DNA of 64,000 nt from a bacterium D16-51 (GTDB lineage: Bacteria > Bacillota > Clostridia > Lachnospirales > Lachnospiraceae), in contig RAYE01000001.1 in the NCBI GenBank assembly GCA_003612285.1, positions 186,001 through 250,000 of the forward strand, read 5' to 3'. The translations under genes were made by a program, and so were the position numbers. The notes below the pieces were generated by a model that was not told the DNA's origin, searched no databases, and was given only the letters and a program-made list of their open reading frames with translations. Shown here one piece after another: positions 7,087 to 16,195 of the stretch; the stretch's first letter is position 1, and each line of letters begins with the position of its first letter.

Positions 7087-9018
7087 TTGAAAAAGGAGTC
7101 GTATTACATCGGCATGGATGGAAATCCTAAAATGATAGAACGTGCAGAATCCAATCTGGAAAGGCATGCGGGAAAAGGAATGGGGAAAGACATGGGAAAT
7201 ATATATGAGGACAGGTTAGAAGAAATTATAGGAAAGTATGGATGTACGGCGCCTGCTTTGGCAGACAGCAGGCTGATTAACGCCATTGTGCTGGACGCCT
7301 TTAACCGGAGATGCGGCGGAAAGAAAGTAGCTATTTGGGGCGTGGGGAAGAAGAATGCGGTGAATGGCCACTGTGCAGTGATTATAAACCGTTATATCCT
7401 GAGCCTGGCGGGGTTAAAATGCTTAATTGATTCGGACAGGGATATCCAGGGAAGCTTGTTCATGGGCTATCCCGTTATAGACCCTTCGGAGATAGCGGAT
7501 TATGGCATTGACATTATCATTATAGCGTCCAAGGGGAGCAGGAAAAACATAAGGGATAACATTAAGAAAGCTGCCCCGCAATGTGAATATATTGACATAT
7601 ATGAAGAACTGGAGCATGCAGGGGTAAAGATAGATTTCAATTTTTTCAGTGAACAGAATGTATATACGGAACTGTACCGCCAAAGGCATTTATATGAAAC
7701 AGCAGAGGATATGGCTGACAAGGAGAAATACATACAGAATCTGATTGCATATTATCTGAAAATCAGGGATTTTTACTATGCGGAGCATTTCATCCATGAA
7801 TACCATGATAAAAAATATGCAGATAGTGGGAAGTATATGGAAATGCTGGCAGAGATTAAAGCATTATGCCAGGAAGTAAAAGAAAAGAATGCCAACCGGT
7901 CGGGGGATGTAGCCATCCATCTGATTGACTCGCTCCGTGCAATGGATGTATATGGGGAAGATGATAATGGGGATTTCCGGTTAAATTATTTTAAGGAATA
8001 TGGGAAGACGGCTGCCATCTATACCCAGGCCTATTCAACAGGCCCCGCAACCTATGAAAGCATGATTGGGACAATAAAGCAGAAGCTGTCATTTGAGGAA
8101 AATGTCTATGAGGACAACCACTTTATGTTTGAGATGGAAGAGTTTGAATTCCTGCATGAGGTGTATAAAAAGGGGATGCCAATCCGTTTTTACAACTCAA
8201 GGGATTATCTTGTGATGAATCCATGTAATGGGATTTATATGAAAGAGCAGCTCCATATGCCGGAAAAACTGTGGGCTATGGCGTGCGATATTGCAGTGAG
8301 CAGCGAACCGACGTTTAATTTTGCATATTACCCATGGGAGCTGCATTTCCCAATGTTGTGTGGCTATATGACAGGGGAGCCGCAGATCAGGCAGTTCGCA
8401 GATGTGGGTCTGGAAGACATGGGGGACTTTATACAGCGGCAGCTTGCGGACTGCCTTGTTTATGTTGACAGGCAGTTTTCCTATTATAAAAGTTTTTTCA
8501 GTGACAGCATGACAACTGTTATTATGGCAGACCATTCCCAGCCGGTCTATGACGAGACGAGGGGTGATCCGTTTTTTATGTTCTGCAATGATCCGGACCG
8601 GGTGAGCCATGTGGCGTTTTTAGTGTCTGACTCCCGGCTGGAGGCAGGGGTATATGATTCATTAATCAGTATGTTGGATTTTAACGAAATCATGGAAAAG
8701 GCAGTGTTTGGGCATGAAGTTTTTGTTCCGGAGAGGAAAGTTGTGCAGTACCAGTTTTATAATGTGCAGAACCGGCGGCTTCGGGAAGTGGCTTTGCAGA
8801 GGGGGCTGATGGATTACACGGAAGGGATTCAGTGTTTTCTTTCAAGAGAATATCTTTATGTGAAGACGGCAACAGGCGTCCGGGAGGTCTATGCCCTGCC
8901 GGACAACAGGACGAATGTAATAGGCTCTGCAGGGGCAGAGGAGTTTGTGGAGTATGTAGAGGCAAACTTTGACACCGGGTTTCCGGGATTTTGGACAATA
9001 CGCAGCACGGTTTCTTAG
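7087..9018 (+). CDS. Rossmann domain fused to alkaline-phosphatase-superfamily-like domain
   Basis: A 643-residue protein that starts at TTG 7087, supported by AGGAGA at 7075-7080; no ATG nearby is well placed. Residues about 78-175 form a Rossmann-like module (KVAIWGVGKKN, then a strand ending in IIIIASKGSRKN), the type that recurs throughout this island. From about residue 275 the sequence resembles the sulfatase/LTA-synthase/phosphoethanolamine-transferase superfamily: AIHLIDSLRAMD, YSTGPATYESMIG with a candidate catalytic threonine or serine, VIMADHSQPVYD as a degenerate DHG metal motif, and ISMLDFNEIM. There are no membrane segments, unlike LTA synthase. It may move or trim a phosphate-linked group. 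The superfamily call is moderate only. Confidence 0.55.
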   Translation: MKKESYYIGMDGNPKMIERAESNLERHAGKGMGKDMGNIYEDRLEEIIGKYGCTAPALADSRLINAIVLDAFNRRCGGKKVAIWGVGKKNAVNGHCAVIINRYILSLAGLKCLIDSDRDIQGSLFMGYPVIDPSEIADYGIDIIIIASKGSRKNIRDNIKKAAPQCEYIDIYEELEHAGVKIDFNFFSEQNVYTELYRQRHLYETAEDMADKEKYIQNLIAYYLKIRDFYYAEHFIHEYHDKKYADSGKYMEMLAEIKALCQEVKEKNANRSGDVAIHLIDSLRAMDVYGEDDNGDFRLNYFKEYGKTAAIYTQAYSTGPATYESMIGTIKQKLSFEENVYEDNHFMFEMEEFEFLHEVYKKGMPIRFYNSRDYLVMNPCNGIYMKEQLHMPEKLWAMACDIAVSSEPTFNFAYYPWELHFPMLCGYMTGEPQIRQFADVGLEDMGDFIQRQLADCLVYVDRQFSYYKSFFSDSMTTVIMADHSQPVYDETRGDPFFMFCNDPDRVSHVAFLVSDSRLEAGVYDSLISMLDFNEIMEKAVFGHEVFVPERKVVQYQFYNVQNRRLREVALQRGLMDYTEGIQCFLSREYLYVKTATGVREVYALPDNRTNVIGSAGAEEFVEYVEANFDTGFPGFWTIRSTVS

Positions 9019-9092
9019 CAGGTTTCCGAAGTTTTTGGCAATGCAGGGCGAATGGGAAAAGCATTCTAAATGGAGAAAGACAGGGCATAAGT

Positions 9093-9821
9093 ATGAAGAA
9101 CCTTTTGATTTTATCCGACATCCATGCAAATCTGACGGCGTTAAACCAGGTATTAGATAACGTTGATGTAGGCTGTATTGATAGAATCCTATTATTGGGG
9201 GACATAGTTGATTATGGGCCAAGGACAAATGAAGTGATTTCTAGGATAAAAGATATTCCGCAGCAGAAAATACTTGTTAATATATGGGGCAACCATGAAC
9301 AGGCGGTTTTTGAAGGATGCTATACTCGGTTTTCCAGTGACAGGGGAAAGAGATGTGCAGCTTATACAAAAGCCGGCTTATCAGAGGGTTCTTTTGAATA
9401 TTTAAGCAGGATGAACAGGCAGGGATGGCAGGAACTGATGATTAATGATAAGAAATGCCTTGCTGTGCATGGATCTTTGGAGGATGTATTTTGGGAAAGC
9501 ATAGATTCAGGTAATTGTAGTGAGTTATATAAAGAATATGATTATGTTTTTTCAGGGCACTCCCATATACCGTGCTATATGGAGAAATTTTATGAAGGGG
9601 GAAGCAGGGAATACCGTGGCAAAAAGAGAACAGTATTCTTAAATCCCGGTTCTGTAGGGCAGCCGAGAAACCATAACCCCAATGCTAATTTCGCAATATT
9701 GGATATATGTAGCGGGGCTGTTTCTATGCATTCCCTGGAATATGATTACAAGGCAGAAATGGAATTATTTTCAGGGCAGGTAGATGTATTTTACAGGGAC
9801 AGGCTGGAAAAGGGGCTGTAG
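9093..9821 (+). CDS. Calcineurin-like metallophosphoesterase
   Basis: A 242-residue phosphoesterase with all five family blocks: SDIHAN (D9, H11), GDIVDYGP, GNHE, AVHGS and GHSHIP. These bind two metals and hydrolyse phosphomono- or diesters. The size and order match the YfcE/MJ0936 group of small cytosolic phosphodiesterases. An in-frame ATG at 8991 would overlap the upstream gene; ATG 9093 begins at the first core strand. Its ribosome binding site is weak. The natural substrate is unknown. Position after glycerol-phosphate genes suggests hydrolysis of a nucleotide-linked or phosphodiester intermediate. Confidence 0.85.
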   Translation: MKNLLILSDIHANLTALNQVLDNVDVGCIDRILLLGDIVDYGPRTNEVISRIKDIPQQKILVNIWGNHEQAVFEGCYTRFSSDRGKRCAAYTKAGLSEGSFEYLSRMNRQGWQELMINDKKCLAVHGSLEDVFWESIDSGNCSELYKEYDYVFSGHSHIPCYMEKFYEGGSREYRGKKRTVFLNPGSVGQPRNHNPNANFAILDICSGAVSMHSLEYDYKAEMELFSGQVDVFYRDRLEKGL

Positions 9822-9888
9822 GCATAGTTTTTAGATTAAAAAATAGAAAAGGACATTTTGGGAGTGTCCTGGAAGGAAAGAGGAAACC

Positions 9889-10905
9889 ATGAAAAACCTA
9901 TATGTTATTAGTGGTATGACTGGCATGACGGGAAATGAACTGGCACGCCAGATTCTAAAAAAAGGGCATAGTGTAATTGGTTTTGATAATTTTTTTGCAT
10001 CCACAACAGATGTAATTGAAGATATCCTTGCAGATACAGAACTTTGCTTTTTTGAAGGAGATATTAATGATGAAACAAAGATGCAGTATCTGGAAGAAAT
10101 GGTGAATGAAAGAAAGGGCAATTATCAGGAGATTATATATATTAATTGTGCAGCGGTTGTCCATACAGAATATTTTTATGAACCTGAGGCAACATTTCAG
10201 ACGAATGTGCTGGGGATGAAATGTTTTTTGGAGCAGGCAGAGCGGATAGGGGCTGATGTTTTTATAAACTGTTCAACGTCAGAAGTATATTCAATGCAGT
10301 CATGGAAAGATGGGGGAGTAAGTGAAGAAGATTATATTCTATTAGCGACAGCCGAACATAGCCAGAGGACTAGTTATGCAGCAGGCAAGCTGTTGACAGA
10401 GTTTTTTATGAAAGATGCTGTGGAAAAAGGAAGGATTAGAGGCTGTTCTTTACGTTTTGCAAATGTATATAGCAATAATGAATTATATCCAAAGCATATC
10501 CTGCCGCATATTATTACAAGCCTGATTAAGGAACAGAAAGTTGTGCTTTTGGAAAATTCCAGGGAAAACAAAAGGACTTTTTTACATAATTATGATAGCT
10601 GTGCTGCTGTTTTGGCAGTAGCGGGAGGCGATAAGGAAACAGTATTGGATGGGTCAGTATATAACGTGGCGACGGAAGAGGAGGTTTCAATCCTGGAATT
10701 GGTAGATAAATGTGCAAAAGCTTTAAAGTTAGAAAAATATGGAATAGAGTTCCAGGGATACCGGACGGCAGACCCCAAGCGCCGTGTTCTATCTGCAGGC
10801 AAAATCAGGAAAGCGGCAGGATGGGAACCGAAAATTTCACTGGATGAAGGGATTGCGATGTGTATCAGCCAATATAAAAAGAATTTAGCAGATAGATGTA
10901 AATAG
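9889..10905 (+). CDS. NAD-dependent epimerase/dehydratase (extended SDR)
   Basis: A 338-residue extended short-chain dehydrogenase. SGMTGMTGNELA near the N-terminus is the glycine-rich NAD site, NCAAVVHTE, NCSTSEVYS and SYAAGKLLTE carry the catalytic Ser/Thr and the YxxxK pair (Tyr and Lys near residues 164 and 168). Such enzymes epimerise or dehydrate nucleotide-activated sugars. It is the first gene of a tightly packed series leading into the phosphonate genes, with a 13-base gap to the next gene. Substrate cannot be predicted; a nucleotide-linked sugar or phosphonate intermediate is possible. Confidence 0.85.
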   Translation: MKNLYVISGMTGMTGNELARQILKKGHSVIGFDNFFASTTDVIEDILADTELCFFEGDINDETKMQYLEEMVNERKGNYQEIIYINCAAVVHTEYFYEPEATFQTNVLGMKCFLEQAERIGADVFINCSTSEVYSMQSWKDGGVSEEDYILLATAEHSQRTSYAAGKLLTEFFMKDAVEKGRIRGCSLRFANVYSNNELYPKHILPHIITSLIKEQKVVLLENSRENKRTFLHNYDSCAAVLAVAGGDKETVLDGSVYNVATEEEVSILELVDKCAKALKLEKYGIEFQGYRTADPKRRVLSAGKIRKAAGWEPKISLDEGIAMCISQYKKNLADRCK

Positions 10906-10918
10906 GAGGGATAGCAGC

Positions 10919-11668
10919 ATGACATATGTGGTTATAACGGTAGCCGGCATGTCGGCAAGATTCAACCGAAATACAGAAAATCCTGTCTTAAAATGTATTT
11001 ATTACGACAAAGATCCAAGGAAGACATTGCTATATTCTATTTTGCGGAAATGTGTGGGATGTAAGGGTGTAATAATAGTTGGCGGATACCAGTTCCCGGA
11101 ATTGGAGAAATATGTGGCTTGTTGGGGAAAAGATTTTCCATTTGACATACAGGTTGTATTTAATCCATATTTTGATTCTTATGGTTCCGGTTACAGTTTG
11201 AAAATTGGGCTTCAGGAGTGCCTGAAAAAGGAAATGTGTACAGATATCCTGCTGATAGAGGGGGATTTGCTGTTTGACCAAAAAGCTTTGGAGCAGATGA
11301 TAAATGGGAAGAAAAATTATCTGACCATCAATTCAGAGAGTATATTTTCTGAAAAAGCAGTAGCAGTTTATGTTAATGGAAATGATGAGATCAGGTATAT
11401 ATATAATACAGAACATGGACTGTTCCATATAAAAGAGCCGTTTTCTGTTATTTATAATTCAGGGCAGGTCTGGAAGTTTTCAGAACGGGGGTTAGTGGAA
11501 CAGGTGATTAGGAACATGGAAGATAGTGAATGGCAGAGCACAAACCTCAAGTTTGTGGAATTGTATTTTAATAAAGCAGAAAGAAGCAGTGTGGAGATCG
11601 TTAAGTTCCAAAAATGGGTGAACTGCAATACAAGATTGGATTATCTGAACTGTGAAAAGGAATTGTAA
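10919..11668 (+). CDS. Nucleotidyltransferase-like (GT-A fold) protein
   Basis: A 249-residue protein. The N-terminus ITVAGMSARFNRNTENPVLKC looks like a diverged version of the LicC/sugar-nucleotidyltransferase signature (LAAGxGSRFxP...PK), with the first glycine pair altered. DILLIEGDLLFD would be the metal-binding strand and YNSGQVWKF the later core. It most resembles choline-phosphate or 2-aminoethylphosphonate cytidylyltransferases. Because the signature is degenerate it may bind a different nucleotide. Good AGGAGGG site before ATG 10919, and 12 bases separate it from the next gene. It probably activates a small phospho- or phosphono-compound. Confidence 0.6.
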   Translation: MTYVVITVAGMSARFNRNTENPVLKCIYYDKDPRKTLLYSILRKCVGCKGVIIVGGYQFPELEKYVACWGKDFPFDIQVVFNPYFDSYGSGYSLKIGLQECLKKEMCTDILLIEGDLLFDQKALEQMINGKKNYLTINSESIFSEKAVAVYVNGNDEIRYIYNTEHGLFHIKEPFSVIYNSGQVWKFSERGLVEQVIRNMEDSEWQSTNLKFVELYFNKAERSSVEIVKFQKWVNCNTRLDYLNCEKEL

Positions 11669-11680
11669 GGAGGGAATAGC

Positions 11681-12868
11681 ATGGAAACCCTGGAAAAAAG
11701 GCTGGATATACTGAAAGAGCATATTAATGCTGAAAATATTACAGTGATGATTATGGGGCTTGGAAGTGTTGGGACATATTTGCTGGATTACCTGGTGGGA
11801 AAGGATGACCCGGCAGTTAAAATTATTGTTGTGGGAAGAAGCGCAGAAAAAATGGAAAGTAACTGCAACATTATCCGTATCAGCGCTTTAATCCGCAGGC
11901 GGAACCGCTCCCAGGTTATTATAGAGCCTAACGTTGATTTTAATGACATTGGGCAGATAGCAGAATGCCTCAAGAAATACCAGCCGGATTTTCTGGTAAA
12001 TACCAGCCGTGCGTATCCTGGGCTGAAATATGGAAGCATATCATGGAGTAATATTCGTGCATATGGAATATGGAGCCCATTAGCAGTGAAGTATATACGG
12101 AATATTATGGAAGCGGCAGGGCAGGCAGATATTTCTTCAATTGTGATAAATACTTCCTATTCGGATGCGGTGATACCATGGATGAAATCGGCTGGGAAAA
12201 ATTATCCTGATTTTGGGAGCGGGAATTTAAACCATCTGATTCCCAGGATTAAATATGCAATTGCAGAAATCCTTGGGATAGAAGATTTTTGGAATATTGA
12301 TGTCGTGCTTGCAACATCGCATTTCCATGACGTAGTAATCAGTAAAGAGGGGCATACGGAAGGGATGGAACAGCTTTTACAGGCTGTTTATCAGGGAAGG
12401 GAAGTCACATGCAGCCAGGAAGAGATATTTTCACGATGCAAGATTCCAATGCCAGTTGATGCAAAAAGGAATATGATGAATGCTTCCAGCAATTATGAAA
12501 TAATAACCTGTATTATTGACAGTATCAGGGAAGGCAAAAAAAGAAGGATTTTTTCACCAGGCGTATTTGGGGAAATTGGAGGGTATCCTGTTGAAATTGA
12601 ATCCGGAGCGGAAGGGACAGATATCCATATAGATACTTCTGCATTTGATTTAGAGAGTATGAGGCTGGCAAATCGGAAATCTATTTTTCTGGATGGGATT
12701 GAAGAGATTGAGGGAGGCAGTTTAGTATACACGGATTGTTTATTAGAAAAGGTGGAGAAAAGTTTTGGCGTAAGCCTTCCGAAGAAAGTAAGCTTTGAGG
12801 AAGCAGACCAGGTGGCTGGCATGATTATACAAAAGATTATTCTGCCAGTGCTGGAAAAGAAGCATTAA
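11681..12868 (+). CDS. Rossmann-fold protein, probable oxidoreductase of unknown substrate
   Basis: A 395-residue protein I cannot place in a named family. VMIMGLGSVGTYLLDYL (about residues 22-38) is a dinucleotide-binding GxGxxG motif; a VVGRSAEKM strand end suggests NADP-type binding. Later strands (FLVNTSRAYPG, SIVINTSYSDAVIPWM) resemble the layout of lactate/malate or saccharopine dehydrogenase-like proteins. The C-terminal half contains a FGEIGGYPVEIE segment. It lies immediately before phosphonopyruvate decarboxylase, whose product phosphonoacetaldehyde needs a reductase or another enzyme to pull the pathway forward. Reduction of that aldehyde to 2-hydroxyethylphosphonate is one possibility and is inference only. 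Confidence 0.5.
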   Translation: METLEKRLDILKEHINAENITVMIMGLGSVGTYLLDYLVGKDDPAVKIIVVGRSAEKMESNCNIIRISALIRRRNRSQVIIEPNVDFNDIGQIAECLKKYQPDFLVNTSRAYPGLKYGSISWSNIRAYGIWSPLAVKYIRNIMEAAGQADISSIVINTSYSDAVIPWMKSAGKNYPDFGSGNLNHLIPRIKYAIAEILGIEDFWNIDVVLATSHFHDVVISKEGHTEGMEQLLQAVYQGREVTCSQEEIFSRCKIPMPVDAKRNMMNASSNYEIITCIIDSIREGKKRRIFSPGVFGEIGGYPVEIESGAEGTDIHIDTSAFDLESMRLANRKSIFLDGIEEIEGGSLVYTDCLLEKVEKSFGVSLPKKVSFEEADQVAGMIIQKIILPVLEKKH

Positions 12869-12889
12869 TAAGAAAGACGGGGTATAAAG

Positions 12890-14017
12890 ATGGATGCTGG
12901 TTTATTTGCAGGCTGCCTGAAGGAGATGGGGATTGGAACGATAACCGGTGTCCCGGACTCTGCACTGAAGCAATTCTGCAACTTTATGAATAAGGAAGCA
13001 GATGGTATGTTCCGGCATTTTGTTCCGGCAAATGAGGGGGCGGCTGTTGGGATTGCAATAGGGAGTTATCTTGCAACAGGGAAAGTGCCCTGCGTATATA
13101 TGCAGAACAGCGGCCTGGGAAATGCCGTAAACCCTGTCACTTCCCTTGCAAACGAAAAAGTTTATGGAATCCCGATTTTGTTTTTGATTGGGTGGAGGGG
13201 AATGCCAGGAAAGAAAGATGAACCGCAGCATAAATTTATGGGAGAGGTTACATGTGCTATGCTGGATGTCCTTTCCATTCCATATGCTTTGTTGAAAAAA
13301 GATACAAAAGAAGATGAGGCACGCAGGATATTTTCTGATGCGAAGGCCTGCCTGGATGCAGGGAAACAGTTTGCGGTTGTTGCAGAACCGGGAGCCTTTG
13401 AAATGCCCGCTGCATACGGATATAAAAATTCCTATAGCTTAATCCGGGAAAAGGCGATTCATGAGATTGTTTCAGGGATTTCAGAGAGCGATATTATTGT
13501 TTCAACGACAGGAAAAATATCAAGGGAAGTTTATGAACAGTGCGACATAGTCAGAGGGCACCATAAGCAGGTTTTTTTAACAGTAGGGGGAATGGGACAT
13601 GCTTCAATGATTGCTTTTGGGATTGCAAAAGAAAAGCCAGAGAAAAGGGTGTATTGCCTTGATGGTGATGGAGCTGCGCTGATGCATATGGGCAGCCTTG
13701 CATTTATTGGGAAACAAAAGACAGAAAATCTGGTACATATCTGCTTAAATAATGATGCGCATGAATCTGTAGGGGGGATGCCAACTGGATGTGCGGGGTT
13801 TGGATATGCCGGGGCAGCAGAAGCATGTGGTTATCCGTTTACAGAGGAGATATGGGATATGGACAGCCTCAGGGATGCGATGGGACAGGTAAGGCAGGAA
13901 TGGATGCTGGCATTTTTGGAAATAAAGGTTTCTATTGATACAAGGGAAGACTTGGGAAGGCCAAAAGAAACACCGGCAGAAAATAAAAAAGCATTTATGG
14001 AATATCTTGGAGGATGA
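12890..14017 (+). CDS. ppd: Phosphonopyruvate decarboxylase
   Basis: A 375-residue thiamine-diphosphate enzyme that decarboxylates 3-phosphonopyruvate to phosphonoacetaldehyde, the irreversible step that drives C-P bond formation. TGVPDSALK, VPANEGAAVGIAIG (thiamine-activating glutamate) and QNSGLGNAVNPVTSL are characteristic of Ppd; the C-terminal half has the CLDGDGAALMHMGSL thiamine-binding motif, ending in LNNDAHESVGGMPT, another Ppd hallmark. Length equals typical Ppd. It ends two bases before the PEP mutase fusion gene, so the two are co-translated. The pairing of both enzymes makes the assignment secure. Confidence 0.93.
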   Translation: MDAGLFAGCLKEMGIGTITGVPDSALKQFCNFMNKEADGMFRHFVPANEGAAVGIAIGSYLATGKVPCVYMQNSGLGNAVNPVTSLANEKVYGIPILFLIGWRGMPGKKDEPQHKFMGEVTCAMLDVLSIPYALLKKDTKEDEARRIFSDAKACLDAGKQFAVVAEPGAFEMPAAYGYKNSYSLIREKAIHEIVSGISESDIIVSTTGKISREVYEQCDIVRGHHKQVFLTVGGMGHASMIAFGIAKEKPEKRVYCLDGDGAALMHMGSLAFIGKQKTENLVHICLNNDAHESVGGMPTGCAGFGYAGAAEACGYPFTEEIWDMDSLRDAMGQVRQEWMLAFLEIKVSIDTREDLGRPKETPAENKKAFMEYLGG

Positions 14018-14018
14018 G

Positions 14019-15314
14019 ATGAAGACGGTATATGCATGTTTTTGTACAGACATAATTCATGAAGGGCATTTGAATATTATAAAAGAAGCTGTCAAATATG
14101 GGGAACTAATTGGAGGGGTATTAAGTGATGCCGCTATGATACGTTATGACCGTTTTCCTTTAATTACTTTTGAAGAAAGAAAGAAATTACTGGAAGATAT
14201 TCCGGAAGTAAGTAAAGTTGTTGTACAGACAGAAGTAATGTATGAAAAGATATTGCGGGAGATAAGGCCGGATTATGTAATCCATGGGGATAACTGGAAG
14301 GAAGGTTTTTTACAGGAAGTCCGGAAGAATGTGGTTGATACGTTAAAGGAATGGGGAGGGGAGTTAATAGAAGTCCCTTATACCCATAATGAAAGAGTGC
14401 ATAATGTAGATGTAATGATGCGGGAAAGGGCAGCCATGCCGGAATACCGAAGGAAACGCCTGAAGCAGTTAATTAATTTATGCCCAATTGTTAAGGCACT
14501 GGAAGTACATAATGGTTTGACGGGGCTGATTGCTGAAAAGACAATTGTTTCCGGGAAAAACAGTATTGACCAGTATGATGCGATGTGGATTTCAAGCCTT
14601 TGCGATTCGACGGCAAAAGGAAAGCCGGATATCGAACTGGTTGATATGTCTTCCCGGCTGCGTACAGTTGATGATGTGCTGGAAGTTACAACAAAACCAA
14701 TCATTCTGGATGGCGATACAGGAGGCCTGATCGAGCATTTTGTGTATAACGTAAGGACATTGGAACGTATGGGGGTTTCAGCCGTAATTATTGAAGATAA
14801 AACGGGGCTTAAGAAGAATTCTTTGTTTGGGACAGAGGTTTTGCAGACACAAGACAGCATTGAAAATTTTTGCGCTAAAATAAGAGCTGGGAAGAAAGCT
14901 TTGCGGACAGAAGAATTTATGATCATTGCGAGGATTGAAAGCCTTATTCTGGAAAAGGGGATGGAAGATGCTTTGCTGCGCGCTGAAAAATATGTAGAAG
15001 CGGGTGCAGACGGCATTATGATCCACAGCCGGAAAAAGGAGGCAGATGAAATATTTGAATTTTGTGACAGGTTCCGCATGCTGAACCGGAAAACGCCGAT
15101 AGTTGCAGTCCCGACATCCTATAATGCGGTAACAGAAGAGGAGCTTTCCGGGCATGGGGTTAATATAGTGATTTATGCAAACCAGCTGACCAGGAGTGCG
15201 TTCCCGGCAATGCAGAAGACAGCAGAAGATATTTTAACATACCACAGGGCAAAGGAGTCGGAAAAAAGGCTGATGCCTATCAAGGATATTATAACATTAA
15301 TTGATGAGTTCTAA
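14019..15314 (+). CDS. pepM: Bifunctional cytidylyltransferase / phosphoenolpyruvate mutase (Fom1-like layout)
   Basis: A 431-residue fusion. GGAGG at 14009-14013 sets ATG 14019. The N-terminal 130 residues are a TagD/Fom1-type cytidylyltransferase with an HEGH nucleotide site (residues 14-17) and a VIHGDNWKEG segment. Residues from about 145 are PEP mutase: LDGDTGG and the diagnostic EDKTGLKKNSL loop (residues 259-269) that separates mutases from lyases. The mutase turns phosphoenolpyruvate into phosphonopyruvate. The same domain order occurs in Fom1 of fosfomycin biosynthesis, whose N-terminal domain cytidylylates 2-hydroxyethylphosphonate. By analogy the product may be a CMP-activated phosphonate for LicD-type transfer. 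Confidence 0.93.
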   Translation: MKTVYACFCTDIIHEGHLNIIKEAVKYGELIGGVLSDAAMIRYDRFPLITFEERKKLLEDIPEVSKVVVQTEVMYEKILREIRPDYVIHGDNWKEGFLQEVRKNVVDTLKEWGGELIEVPYTHNERVHNVDVMMRERAAMPEYRRKRLKQLINLCPIVKALEVHNGLTGLIAEKTIVSGKNSIDQYDAMWISSLCDSTAKGKPDIELVDMSSRLRTVDDVLEVTTKPIILDGDTGGLIEHFVYNVRTLERMGVSAVIIEDKTGLKKNSLFGTEVLQTQDSIENFCAKIRAGKKALRTEEFMIIARIESLILEKGMEDALLRAEKYVEAGADGIMIHSRKKEADEIFEFCDRFRMLNRKTPIVAVPTSYNAVTEEELSGHGVNIVIYANQLTRSAFPAMQKTAEDILTYHRAKESEKRLMPIKDIITLIDEF

Positions 15315-15370
15315 TCCAGAACCGGGAAAAGGCGCTGAGAGAAAAAATATAGGAGAAGGAGCAGAATATC

Positions 15371-16195
15371 ATGGAGAACGGCCAGAGCATAACTTTAGAA
15401 AAAAGAAAAGAAATACAATTATCTATTCTGAAGAGGGTTCATGATTTGTGTGAACAGAATAATCTTTATTATTTTCTCGGCGGGGGTACCCTGATTGGGG
15501 CTGTCAGGCATAAAGGATACATCCCATGGGATGATGACATAGATTTGATGATGCCAAGGGAAGACTATAACCGGCTGCTTCAAATAATCAATGCTTCCAG
15601 GGGAAGGCTGTATGCCTTTTGGGCAGGAAGCTGCCCGGATTATCCATATGCGTACGCGAAGATATCGGATAAACGTACAAGGAGGGTTACAAGGGGATGC
15701 TGCAAAATCAGCAGACTGGGGATAGATGTTGAAATATTTCCTTATGATGGCATTTGTAACCGGGAGAAAATTACGAAATTACAATATAAACTTGTAAGGA
15801 ACATACAGAAAATCAGGGACAGCCTTACTATGGCAGAGAAAGAAGGGCAGGAGCTGTCAGGGGCAAAGCGGATAGCAGTGAAAGCCTGTGTATGGCTCAT
15901 AACAAAGACTGCCTGCATTTTTAAGGTTAAAGATTGTGAAAAAGTGGGATGCATTGTTGCAGTACGGTTTGGGGAAAAAGAAATAGTAAAAAAGGAGTTG
16001 TTTGCAAAGAGAGTCCTGGTTGATTTTGAACAGTATCAGTTCTATATCCCGCAAGGATATGACACTTACCTGAAAAATCTGTATGGGGATTATATGAGCC
16101 TGCCTCCAAGGAAGGACAGGAGGCCGGAGCATCCGTTAAAAGCATACTGGTGTAGGGATGCTGAAAGGAGAAGAGGCATTGGCAGTAAAAATTAG
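15371..16195 (+). CDS. licD: LicD family phosphotransferase
   Basis: A 274-residue LicD-family protein. The hallmark block YFLGGGTLIGAVRH followed by GYIPWDDDIDLMMPREDY lies at about residues 33-65; its acidic residues bind metal as in nucleotidyltransferase-fold phosphotransferases. Family members move phosphocholine or a similar group from a CDP-linked donor to a sugar hydroxyl. Directly behind the PEP mutase fusion, it is the best candidate for transferring a CMP-activated phosphonate onto the glycan. GAAGGAGC precedes ATG 15371, and the next gene overlaps its 3' end. Confidence 0.88.
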   Translation: MENGQSITLEKRKEIQLSILKRVHDLCEQNNLYYFLGGGTLIGAVRHKGYIPWDDDIDLMMPREDYNRLLQIINASRGRLYAFWAGSCPDYPYAYAKISDKRTRRVTRGCCKISRLGIDVEIFPYDGICNREKITKLQYKLVRNIQKIRDSLTMAEKEGQELSGAKRIAVKACVWLITKTACIFKVKDCEKVGCIVAVRFGEKEIVKKELFAKRVLVDFEQYQFYIPQGYDTYLKNLYGDYMSLPPRKDRRPEHPLKAYWCRDAERRRGIGSKN

